In this document: piece after piece, positions 31,924-39,974 of the stretch
How the letters are laid out: each line of letters opens with the position of its first letter
How positions within the stretch are numbered: the stretch's first letter is position 1
Assembly: GCA_963677375.2 (NCBI GenBank)
Contig: CAXXIF010000004.1
Span: 496,001-560,000 of the forward strand
DNA from: Pseudaeromonas sp963677375
Lineage (GTDB): Bacteria > Pseudomonadota > Gammaproteobacteria > Enterobacterales > Aeromonadaceae
Direction: 5' to 3'
Length of the DNA: 64,000 nucleotides
Notes under the pieces: model-generated
What the model was told of the DNA's origin: nothing
The model's database searches: none
What the model saw: only the letters and a program-made list of their open reading frames with translations
Made by a program: the position numbers and the translations under genes

Positions 31924-32541
31924 ATGAGTTTGATGAATGATGTATTTGCCGATGAGCTGGCGCAACAGATCCAGCGTATCGAGCAGCAAACCGATGCCGA
32001 GATAGTCACCGTCTTGGCGAAAAAGAGTGATGACTATCTCTATATTCCTACCTTGTGGGCGGCATTTATGGCTCTGCTGGCACCGCTGGCGCTCCATGAG
32101 TTGGGATTCTGGCTGGAGTGGCGGGATATCTTGGTCTGGCAATGGGGGATCTGGTTGCTGGCTTCGCTGCTGGGGCGCTGGACCCCCTTGCAGATGCGAC
32201 TGGTCCCGCGCTCTATTCGTCAACAGCGGGCCGGCTCTATGGCGCGCCAACAATTTTTGGCCCAGGGACTACACCATACCCGGGCGCGATTGGGGGTGTT
32301 GATCTTCGTTTCTGAAGCCGAGCGTTATGTCGAGATCCTGGTGGATCAGGGAATTGCCGAGCGCATCGACAATGCCAGTTGGCAACAGGTGATTGATGGC
32401 TTTGTTCAGCAAGTAAAATCCGGACAGACGGAGGCTGGTTTCCAATCCTGCGTCGAACAAGTGGGGGCTCGTTTGATTCGCGAGTTTCCTGCCAGCAGTC
32501 CACAGAATCAGCTTTCCAATCGCCTGGTTCGGTTGGGCTGA
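31924..32541 (+). CDS. Second TPM-domain protein, without signal peptide
   Basis: This 205-residue protein starts MSLMNDVFADELAQQIQRIE, has the TPM-like QTDAEIVTVLAKKSDD stretch near 22, then two closely spaced membrane segments (about 45-60 and 68-85), and a C-terminal domain with VLIFVSEAERYVEILVDQGIAE near 120. It thus matches the TPM half that accompanies LemA and the first TPM protein in three-gene cassettes. The start follows CGGAGTG 11 bases after the previous stop. A terminator follows. Function is unknown. Confidence 0.8.
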   Translation: MSLMNDVFADELAQQIQRIEQQTDAEIVTVLAKKSDDYLYIPTLWAAFMALLAPLALHELGFWLEWRDILVWQWGIWLLASLLGRWTPLQMRLVPRSIRQQRAGSMARQQFLAQGLHHTRARLGVLIFVSEAERYVEILVDQGIAERIDNASWQQVIDGFVQQVKSGQTEAGFQSCVEQVGARLIREFPASSPQNQLSNRLVRLG

Positions 32542-32581
32542 CGAGGCCCCGACTGCATGGTTGCCAGAGCGTTTTCAGACT

Positions 32582-32620
32582 GGGGGGATATCCAAGATAT
32601 CCCCCTTTGGCCTTTTTCCC
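32582..32620 (+). terminator. Terminator of the lemA-TPM operon
   Basis: GGGGGATATC (32583-32592) pairs with GATATCCCCC (32596-32605) across CAA, then TTTGGCCTTTTT. ugpQ begins about 20 bases on. Confidence 0.8.
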
Positions 32621-32638
32621 CTTTGCTTGAGAACACCC

Positions 32639-33379
32639 ATGTTTGAGACGCCACAAACCGATATCCGCATCATTGGTCATCGTGGTGCCGCTGCCGTGGC
32701 ACCGGAAAATACGCTAGCCTCGTTTCGGGCAGCCGCCGCCCTAGGGGTGCGCTGGGTGGAGATGGACGTCTCCTTGCTGGGGGACGGTACCCCGGTGGTA
32801 TTTCATGATGAACAGTTAGATCGATGTACCGATGGTCGAGGGAAGCTGACGGAGGTCAGCATGCCCTATGTGGCGCAGCTGGATGCGGGTCGCTGGTTTG
32901 CCGCCGAGTTTGCGGGGGAGCGCATCCCCACCCTGAGTGCCGCCTTGCAAGAGATCCAGCGTCTGGGCCTGGGCTTGAATCTGGAGATCAAGCATGAGGG
33001 ACCCGGGCTGGAACGGCTGGTCGAGGTGGTACTGACAACCCTGGCACAGGAGTGGCTGGATAATGATCAGTTATTGCTGTCGAGTTTTAACCACCAGGCG
33101 TTACGGTTGTGCCAACAGCAGGCCCCTCATTTGCGGCGGGGTCAGTTGTATGAAGCTGTGCCGTCCACTTGGCCCCAAGAGCTGGCGGATATCGCTGCTT
33201 ACAGTCTGCATTGCGACTATCTGGCGCTTGATGCGTCGCTGGCTCAAGGGATCAAGGCCGCAGGATATCGGCTGCTTTGCTATACCGTGAATGACCCGCA
33301 GGCCGTGGCATTGCATTGGGGGTGGGGGATGGATGCAATTTTCACCGACGATCCGGCCCAGTTTCTGGGGAATGAGTGA
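32639..33379 (+). CDS. ugpQ: Glycerophosphodiester phosphodiesterase (cytoplasmic, UgpQ type)
   Basis: The enzyme cuts glycerophosphodiesters into glycerol 3-phosphate and an alcohol. The 246-residue protein is the size of UgpQ and has no signal peptide. Catalytic elements are all visible: GHRG near 14-17, APENT near 24, the acidic EMDVSL near 43, VVFHDEQLDRCTDG near 56-70 and LEIKHEG near 117. ATG 32639 is preferred over the upstream in-frame start at 32561, whose product would carry an unlikely leader across the terminator. It fits with the lipid repair genes at the other end of the window, although it is not linked to them. Confidence 0.92.
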   Translation: MFETPQTDIRIIGHRGAAAVAPENTLASFRAAAALGVRWVEMDVSLLGDGTPVVFHDEQLDRCTDGRGKLTEVSMPYVAQLDAGRWFAAEFAGERIPTLSAALQEIQRLGLGLNLEIKHEGPGLERLVEVVLTTLAQEWLDNDQLLLSSFNHQALRLCQQQAPHLRRGQLYEAVPSTWPQELADIAAYSLHCDYLALDASLAQGIKAAGYRLLCYTVNDPQAVALHWGWGMDAIFTDDPAQFLGNE

Positions 33380-33565
33380 TTCATCATGTCGTTATCTCGC
33401 TCACAATCCTCAGGCCCTTTGGCACGGCCCCAATAAATATGCACTACGCTGATGATAAAACAGAGCGTGGGAAACAAACGGGTATGCACCTTCTGCAGGA
33501 GGGGTACCACTTGGTTTCCCGGCGTGTAATCCGGCGGCATGAGCCGCCTCAAGAGGAATAGGCTC

Positions 33566-35113
33566 ATGAGTGATATGAGTGATGACCTGCTATTTATCGA
33601 TGATGAACCTGCTCTGGTGACAGCATCTGGTCTGTCTCAGTGGCAGGTGATGATCGTGGATGATGAACCCGCCGTCCATGATGTGACCCGGCTGGTGATG
33701 TCAGGGTTCAATTTCGATGGCAAGGGGCTGCAGTTTATTCATTGCTACAGTGCCGGAGAAGCGGTGAATGTGCTGACCGAACGCAACGATATTGCTCTCA
33801 TTCTGCTGGATGTGGTCATGGAAACCGATAGTGCTGGCCTGGATCTGGCTCGCTATATTCGTGAGGATCTGAAAAACCTGAATGTACGGATCGTGTTGCG
33901 GACAGGGCAACCGGGACAGGCTCCGGAAGAGGATGTCATCAAGAGCTATGACATCAATGATTACAAAGAAAAAACGGATCTGACCCACAGTAAACTGGTC
34001 ACAGTGTTTTACGCTTCTTTACGCGCCTATCGGGACATCATGCGTCTGGAAAGAGCGCGCTTGGGGTTAAGGCGTACCATTGATGCCATCACTGAAATTT
34101 ACGACTCCAACAACTTGCGTCGCTTTGCCTCTGCCGTGCTGGAACAGGTTAATTATCTCCTCAATCTGGATGGGGATGGTCTTTGTGCCAGCCGGGTGTC
34201 GGCATATGCGGCATCCGCCGAAGATGGTCGACTCAAGGTTCTCGCGGCGACGGAAGCCTATGCTGGCTTGCAGATTAATGAGGCGGTTGAGCAGTTGCCT
34301 ATCGAGGTGCAGGAGGCCTTCCATAATGCGTTGCGGGATCGGCGGAGCCAGTTTGGCGCCCACTATTTTACCTGCTATTACCACAGCAAGGCGGGTTCAG
34401 AGACCGTTGTCTACATGTCATTTGCCGATGCTATCAGTGCTGATGCGCGCGAACTGCTGGAGATTTTTACTGCTAACGTGGCGATCACTTACGAGAGTTT
34501 ATTGCTTCGGGAAGAGATTGAAGAGACCCAGCGTTCGACCATCTTTATTCTGGGTGAGGCGGTGGAGAAGCGTTCGAAGGAGACTGGCGCTCACGTTAAA
34601 CGGGTTGGCGAGATTGCTGCCTTACTCGGCCAGTTGTCGGGGATGGGTGTTCGCGATGTCGAGTTCATCCGCCAGGCCGCGCCCTTGCACGATGTCGGTA
34701 AAATTGGCATTCCCGATCGCGTGTTGAACAAGCCTGGTAAGCTGGAGCCCGATGAGTGGGCCGTTATGCAGACTCACTCCCAGATCGGCTTCGAGGTACT
34801 AAACAAATCGGATAAACGGGTCTTGCAGCTCGCCGCGACTATTGCACATGAGCATCATGAAAGCTGGGATGGAGCAGGGTACCCGCAAGGGTTGAAAGGT
34901 TCGGATATCCATATTTCCGGGCGGATCGTGGCAATTGCTGATGTACTGGATGCGTTGGTCAGCCCTCGTTGCTACAAGATTGCATGGCAATTCACGGATG
35001 CCGTGGATTATATCCGCCAGGGCGCCGGGCGGCATTTTGATCCGGATCTGGTGACGCTGTTTCTGGCTAACCTGCCTGCCATTGAAGAGATCTATCGTAA
35101 GTATCCGGATTAA
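33566..35113 (+). CDS. Response regulator with DUF3369 and HD-GYP domains
   Basis: This 515-residue protein has an N-terminal receiver domain (VMIVDDEPAVHDV, phospho-acceptor Asp near residue 82 in LLDVVME), a central DUF3369 GAF-like sensory region at about 170-320 and a C-terminal HD-GYP domain. The HD pair (HDVGKIGIPD, near 375) and the GYP-type motif (WDGAGYPQGLKG, near 435) are intact, so it should break down c-di-GMP when phosphorylated. ATG 33566 is chosen because AGAGGAATAG precedes it; an upstream ATG at 33539 is part of a small GGCGGC/GCCGCC hairpin. No sensor kinase gene is adjacent. Confidence 0.9.
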   Translation: MSDMSDDLLFIDDEPALVTASGLSQWQVMIVDDEPAVHDVTRLVMSGFNFDGKGLQFIHCYSAGEAVNVLTERNDIALILLDVVMETDSAGLDLARYIREDLKNLNVRIVLRTGQPGQAPEEDVIKSYDINDYKEKTDLTHSKLVTVFYASLRAYRDIMRLERARLGLRRTIDAITEIYDSNNLRRFASAVLEQVNYLLNLDGDGLCASRVSAYAASAEDGRLKVLAATEAYAGLQINEAVEQLPIEVQEAFHNALRDRRSQFGAHYFTCYYHSKAGSETVVYMSFADAISADARELLEIFTANVAITYESLLLREEIEETQRSTIFILGEAVEKRSKETGAHVKRVGEIAALLGQLSGMGVRDVEFIRQAAPLHDVGKIGIPDRVLNKPGKLEPDEWAVMQTHSQIGFEVLNKSDKRVLQLAATIAHEHHESWDGAGYPQGLKGSDIHISGRIVAIADVLDALVSPRCYKIAWQFTDAVDYIRQGAGRHFDPDLVTLFLANLPAIEEIYRKYPD

Positions 35114-35161
35114 CAGCCGTGGCGACCTGCCATCTTCCGCTCTGGCTCAGTCGACTTATGA

Positions 35162-35202
35162 GTAAAAAGACTTGAGGCTGCCAAATGGCAGCCTCAAGTC
35201 TT
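35162..35202 (-). terminator. ybiT terminator
   Basis: A 16-bp perfect stem (35167-35182 with 35187-35202) with a four-base loop. On the minus strand it is followed by five T, so it ends the leftward ybiT. The plus side lacks a T-run, but the stem may also slow transcripts from the HD-GYP gene. Confidence 0.9.
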
Positions 35203-35220
35203 GGAGCGGGTGCTAGAGGA

Positions 35221-36813
35221 TTACTCGAGACCCTGACTTCGCAGGTAGTCTTCGTAACTACCACCGAAGTCGATGATCTTCTCGGGGGTAATCTCCAGGA
35301 TACGGGTTGCCAGGGAGCTGACAAATTCCCGATCATGTGAGACGAAGATCAGTGTGCCCGGATACATCTCCAACGCCATGTTCAGTGATTCGATGGATTC
35401 CATATCCAAGTGGTTGGTGGGTTCATCCATGATTAGGATATTGGTGCGTTGCAGCATCAGCTTGCCAAACAACATCCGTCCCTTCTCGCCCCCGGACAGT
35501 ACCTTCACCGATTTCTTGATATCATCCTGGCTAAATAACAAACGGCCCAAAATACTGCGGACGGCCTGTTCGTCATCTCCCTCCTTTTTCCAGTCAGCCA
35601 TCCAATCGAAGACAGTCTTGTCCGTCTCGAAATCACTGGCATGATCCTGGGCGTAGTAACCGATATTGGCGTTTTCCGACCACTTGATGCTGCCAGTATC
35701 CGGAGTCAGATCACCGACCAGCGTCTTGATCAGTGTGGTCTTACCCACACCGTTGGTCCCGAGGATCGCAATTTTTTCGCCGACTTCGACCATCAGCCGG
35801 AATTCTTTAAACAGCGGCGCCTTGTCATACCCCTTACTCAGATTCTCGATCTCGAGAATATTGCGATAGAGCTTCTTTTCCTGCTCGAAGCGAATGAAGG
35901 GGTTTTGACGACTGGAGGCTTTCACCTCTTCAATCTTGATCTTCTCGATCTGCTTGGCTCGGGAGGTCGCCTGGCGTGACTTGGAGGCGTTGGCACTGAA
36001 ACGGCTCACGAAGGATTGCAGATCGGCAATCTGGGCTTTCTTCTTGGCATTGTCTGAGAGCAGACGGTCACGGGCCTGAGTGGCCGCAGTCATATACTCA
36101 TCATAGTTACCCGGGTAGACGCGCAGCTCACCGTAGTCCAGATCGGCCATATGGGTACAGACCATGTTCAGGAAGTGACGATCGTGCGAGATGATGATCA
36201 TGGTGCTGTTGCGATCGTTCAGTACCTGTTCGAGCCAACGGATGGTGTTGATGTCCAAGTTGTTGGTCGGTTCATCCAGCAGCAGAATATCCGGATTTGA
36301 AAAGAGAGCCTGTGCCAGCAGTACCCGCAATTTCCAGCCTGGAGCCACTGCGCTCATGGGGCCATTGTGTTGTTCCACGGGAATACCGGCACCGAGGAGT
36401 AACTCACCGGCGCGGGACTCGGCGGTATAGCCATCGTATTCGGCTACTTTGCCTTCCAGCTCGGCAGCGCGCATGTAATCGTCGTCGCTGGCTTCCATGT
36501 TCGCGTAGATGGCGTCGCGTTCGGCAATGGCAGCCCATAGCTCGGTGTGGCCCATCATGACCACATCAATTACCCGCATCTCTTCGTAGGCGAATTGATC
36601 CTGCTTCAGCTTACCGAGACGCTCGTTGGGGTCCAGGTATACGTTGCCGCTGCTAGGATCCAGGTCCCCCCCCAGAATCTTCATGAAGGTAGATTTACCG
36701 CAACCATTGGCGCCGATGAGGCCATAGCGATTGCCATCGCCAAATTTGACGGAGATGTTTTCGAACAGCGGCTTGCTGCCGAATTGCATCGTGATGTTGT
36801 TGGTAGAAAGCAA
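35221..36813 (-). CDS. ybiT: ABC-F family ATPase YbiT
   Basis: ABC-F proteins act on the ribosome to help translation along. This one reads as 530 residues, the same length as E. coli YbiT, and is very similar throughout: two Walker A motifs (GANGCGKST and GTNGVGKTT), two signature/Walker B regions (LLLDEPTNNLD and LIMDEPTNHLD), and the linker with RQNPFIRFEQEKK. The chosen start is TTG at 36813, since MLSTNNITMQFGSK then matches the family and GGAG lies about eight bases before it. The frame extends further, but without a family match. It has no membrane segment and so is not a transporter. Confidence 0.95.
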   Translation of the reverse strand: MLSTNNITMQFGSKPLFENISVKFGDGNRYGLIGANGCGKSTFMKILGGDLDPSSGNVYLDPNERLGKLKQDQFAYEEMRVIDVVMMGHTELWAAIAERDAIYANMEASDDDYMRAAELEGKVAEYDGYTAESRAGELLLGAGIPVEQHNGPMSAVAPGWKLRVLLAQALFSNPDILLLDEPTNNLDINTIRWLEQVLNDRNSTMIIISHDRHFLNMVCTHMADLDYGELRVYPGNYDEYMTAATQARDRLLSDNAKKKAQIADLQSFVSRFSANASKSRQATSRAKQIEKIKIEEVKASSRQNPFIRFEQEKKLYRNILEIENLSKGYDKAPLFKEFRLMVEVGEKIAILGTNGVGKTTLIKTLVGDLTPDTGSIKWSENANIGYYAQDHASDFETDKTVFDWMADWKKEGDDEQAVRSILGRLLFSQDDIKKSVKVLSGGEKGRMLFGKLMLQRTNILIMDEPTNHLDMESIESLNMALEMYPGTLIFVSHDREFVSSLATRILEITPEKIIDFGGSYEDYLRSQGLE

Positions 36814-37048
36814 GATTAAGCTCCAGCCGGTGAGGGCGAGTGGTGGGCCATCAGGGCTCAACACGCGAGGACCTAGGCCAATTAATGAAAACAGGCGCCA
36901 TAGTAGCGATCTTGCTCACAAAGTTCAAAGTAAGGAGGGGGAAGTGTTCAATTGGTGAATGATGTAATCAAAATATAGGTTGCTATTGAGGCGCTTTTAC
37001 ATGATTCCACTAGATTTAATGGGACATTCATTTGCATGGAGCCTAGCG

Positions 37049-39022
37049 ATGCGGAAATTTCTCTGTCGCTTTAAATTAACCACACTGTTACTGGTCGTGG
37101 CCATGTGTCCAGTTGTCTATGCCCTGCTGGTCGGGGGATATCTGATCATGGGGTTGCAACAATCTGTGAATCAGGATCAGCAGACACTGCAGCTGATGAA
37201 CGTGATCGGAACGCTAGAGCGGGTGGTCGACACCAACGCCGCGGAACGCGGGATCAGTATGGGCTATCTGGCCAGCAAAGGGGGGCATTTTGTTGATGAA
37301 TTACAGCGGGCCAGGCGGCAAAGTGACGAGGCGTTGCAGCTCTTTCGGCAGGAGTATGCCCGTTATGGTCAGATGACCGTTTTGACTCGGATACAAAGTG
37401 CCTATGAAGAGCGAGTCCCTCTTCGTCGCCTGGTAGATGAGCTGCAGGCTGCGGGTGTATTTGCTGGCTATACCCAGTTGAATCGGTTCACTTTGGACGG
37501 TTTGATTGTCATGACTAGCCGTATTCCGGTCGGATCGGTTCGAGCGCAATGCCTGGGTTTCCTGGATTTACTCTCTTTGAAAGAGGACGCAGGGCAACTG
37601 CGCGGACTGGTTAACGGCATCTTGAGTGCCAACCAGGCGACGGATGAGGCACAGTTCAAACTGGCCAGTCTGCGCAATGAGGAAAAGAGGCTCCTTACCC
37701 AACTGGAGATCTCTGCTCCTGCCGATGTTCAAGTGGCCTTGCACCAGTGGCGGCAAGGTCCTGAGGGGGCAAACATCAAGGCGGTGCTCGATCAGGTACA
37801 AGCCCAGAGGGGCGGCCCGTTTCCGGGGTTGGATGCTGAATCCTGGTTCAAGGCGGCAACAATTCATATCCAGCAACTCAATCAGTTATCCGCAGCCCAA
37901 ATAGAGATCATGATGCAACAGACGCAACAACTGGTGCAGCGGAATCAGTGGAGTGTGTGGATAGCCTGTTTCTTGGCGGTGATTTCCACCCTGTTCCTGG
38001 TCAGTTTCAGTGGATTTTTGATCCGCATGACCAGCCAACGAGTTCATATCATCGAGAACACACTGACACAAGTCGCGGATCGCCAGGATTTGACGCTGCG
38101 CATTCAGGATACAGGACAAGATGAATTGGCCCACATCAGTATGGCGGTGGATAAATTTCTACAGCAAATGGTGTGTCTGCTGGGAGAGATCCATGGTCAC
38201 TCGGCAGAAGCACAAGCTGTTGCCGAGGCTGTGGATCACTTGAGCGAACAGGGGCAACATCAGGCCTCCATGACCCATCAGCATGCGGATCAAATTGCCG
38301 CGGCCATCACGCAGATGGCGCAATCCAGTATCGAGGTCGCGCAGCATACACAGCAAGCTGCAACTGATACCCAAGCGGTACGTGCCTTAGGTGCCGACAA
38401 TAGGGATATCAGTCGACAGGCCAATCAACTCATTACGACCTTGATTGCCGAAATCAAGCTAACCCACAGTGAAGTAGAACATCTTGCCGAACGAAGTCAG
38501 CAGATTGGCTCCATTCTGGATACCATCAGTGCAATTGCCGATCAAACCAATTTACTGGCGCTTAACGCCGCCATAGAGGCGGCTCGCGCCGGTGAGCAGG
38601 GGCGTGGCTTTGCCGTGGTGGCCGATGAGGTCCGGCAATTGGCCAGCAAGAGTCAGCAAGCCACCGAGGAGATCCGCGGCATGATCTCGGCACTGCAAGG
38701 TGGTGCCCGACAAGCACTGGAAAAAACGATCCGCAGTCACGATTGTACGGCGCAAACTGCCGAGGCTATTGGGCGTTCGGAGCAATCCATGGTCACGCTG
38801 TTTGCGCATATCGATAACTTGAGCGGCATCATAGGGCAGATTGCCGAGTCGGTGGATCAGCAGACCCGAGTCGCGCAGATGTTGAATGAGCAGGTGGAAC
38901 AGGTGGCGGTCCTGGCCGATGGCACTCGTCAAGTCGTGGTGGAGAGTCACCAGCAAACTGTGTTGCTGGATAGGGCCGCCAGCTTGATCCATCAGGAACT
39001 GGCGGCATTTCAATTGACCTAG
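37049..39022 (+). CDS. Methyl-accepting chemotaxis protein with NIT sensor domain
   Basis: This 657-residue chemoreceptor has a first transmembrane helix at about 11-32, a periplasmic domain to about 305 with the NIT (nitrate/nitrite sensing) pattern, including LERVVDTNAAERGISMGYLA, a second helix near 313-333, a HAMP domain and the cytoplasmic signalling hairpin (IADQTNLLALNAAIEAARAG near 520), which contacts CheA and CheW. ATG 37049 is chosen over earlier in-frame codons because GGAG lies seven bases upstream. It is a lone gene, and ligand identity is inferred only from the family: nitrate or nitrite are candidates. Confidence 0.88.
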   Translation: MRKFLCRFKLTTLLLVVAMCPVVYALLVGGYLIMGLQQSVNQDQQTLQLMNVIGTLERVVDTNAAERGISMGYLASKGGHFVDELQRARRQSDEALQLFRQEYARYGQMTVLTRIQSAYEERVPLRRLVDELQAAGVFAGYTQLNRFTLDGLIVMTSRIPVGSVRAQCLGFLDLLSLKEDAGQLRGLVNGILSANQATDEAQFKLASLRNEEKRLLTQLEISAPADVQVALHQWRQGPEGANIKAVLDQVQAQRGGPFPGLDAESWFKAATIHIQQLNQLSAAQIEIMMQQTQQLVQRNQWSVWIACFLAVISTLFLVSFSGFLIRMTSQRVHIIENTLTQVADRQDLTLRIQDTGQDELAHISMAVDKFLQQMVCLLGEIHGHSAEAQAVAEAVDHLSEQGQHQASMTHQHADQIAAAITQMAQSSIEVAQHTQQAATDTQAVRALGADNRDISRQANQLITTLIAEIKLTHSEVEHLAERSQQIGSILDTISAIADQTNLLALNAAIEAARAGEQGRGFAVVADEVRQLASKSQQATEEIRGMISALQGGARQALEKTIRSHDCTAQTAEAIGRSEQSMVTLFAHIDNLSGIIGQIAESVDQQTRVAQMLNEQVEQVAVLADGTRQVVVESHQQTVLLDRAASLIHQELAAFQLT

Positions 39023-39049
39023 TTACCGATTAGGGCGTTTAGCCGAGGT

Positions 39050-39838
39050 TCAATGTCGGGGGAGCATCAGGTTACAGCGGGCGGGCAGCTCGGGTAATGG
39101 ATGAGGTTTGCTACTGGTGCTGACTTCGGTCGGGCCGCTAAACCAGCTCATCAACTCAGCACCACAGCCATCTCCTGCCGGGATCGGCTTTTGGGATTTA
39201 CATTCATAGGCCCCGTTTGGACATCGCAAACGAACATGCAGGTGGGCTCGGTGGCCAAACCAGGGACGGATACTGTGTAGCCAACTGCGATCTCCGGTCG
39301 TTTGTTCGCACAGCGCACGTTTGATCGCCGGGTGGACGAAAATGCGCTCAACACGGGGATCGGTCGCCGCCAGTTGAAGCAGTATTCGCTGCTTGTTGGA
39401 GAATGCTGAACTGACATGCTGATTATCTGCCTTGACCATGTCGAGCGGGGTGGGTTGTTCCAATTGCGATTTGCTCAACCTGGGCTGGGCAAATCGAAAC
39501 CAGATATCCACATCCAATCCGTTCTGGTGGCTTCTGTGCCCGGAAGTAAAGGGGCCGCCCCGCACCATCGCCATATCTCCAATCAACAGCGGAGGCAGAC
39601 CCTTGGTTTGCGCCCGACTCACCAACTCGTGCAGATAGTTAATCAGGATTGGATGTCCGTAATCACGATGCTGGCTTGGACGCAAAAGCTGATAGCCATC
39701 ATCTTGGCGGGGAAAGTGCTGGCTGCCTTGTAAGCAGCCGGCGCTATAGGAACCCAGAGGCTCTGGGCGGCCAGCGGCGGGGGTGGTCAGCATGGACCAT
39801 GGATTACTCAATGCCATCACAAGCAGTAGATGCACCAT
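39050..39838 (-). CDS. mepA: Penicillin-insensitive murein endopeptidase MepA
   Basis: MepA is a periplasmic metallopeptidase that cuts the D-Ala-meso-DAP crosslinks of peptidoglycan. The 262-residue precursor has a short hydrophobic N-terminus and contains both zinc motifs of the LAS family: GHRSHQNGLDVDIWF near 120 and WFGHRAHLHVRLRCP near 205, with cysteines placed for the usual disulphides. It has the typical MepA length (E. coli 274). A 136-base gap with two hairpins separates it from glgX upstream; GAGGTG precedes ATG 39838. Confidence 0.93.
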   Translation of the reverse strand: MVHLLLVMALSNPWSMLTTPAAGRPEPLGSYSAGCLQGSQHFPRQDDGYQLLRPSQHRDYGHPILINYLHELVSRAQTKGLPPLLIGDMAMVRGGPFTSGHRSHQNGLDVDIWFRFAQPRLSKSQLEQPTPLDMVKADNQHVSSAFSNKQRILLQLAATDPRVERIFVHPAIKRALCEQTTGDRSWLHSIRPWFGHRAHLHVRLRCPNGAYECKSQKPIPAGDGCGAELMSWFSGPTEVSTSSKPHPLPELPARCNLMLPRH

Positions 39839-39876
39839 TCGGTGTCACCTCAAAGACAAAAAATAGTGGTGCTATT

Positions 39877-39896
39877 CGAGCCTGAATTCAGGCTCG
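39877..39896. repeat. 20-bp perfect palindrome before mepA
   Basis: CGAGCCTGAATTCAGGCTCG is perfectly self-complementary and lies about 40 bases before the mepA ATG. It may be an operator or an RNA hairpin, and the lack of a T-run speaks against a terminator. Confidence 0.45.
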
Positions 39897-39929
39897 GGGC
39901 AAGCACTAAGCGAAAATACTGGTATCTCC

Positions 39930-39958
39930 CACTGGCGCACCTTGAGGTGGCGCCAGTG
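39930..39958 (-). terminator. Probable glgX terminator
   Basis: The nine-base arms CACTGGCGC/GCGCCAGTG lie just after the glgX stop (minus strand), with a bulged inner stem. The following bases are only moderately T-rich. Confidence 0.45.
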
Positions 39959-39974
39959 AAGGCGAGGGTCTCTC

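Noticed and set aside
33380..33565. Possible c-di-GMP riboswitch before the HD-GYP gene
   Set aside because: The leader has GGGAAAC and GTTTCCC and a small GC hairpin, but lacks the conserved CACGCACAGGGCAAACC-type core and tetraloop receptor of known c-di-GMP riboswitches.
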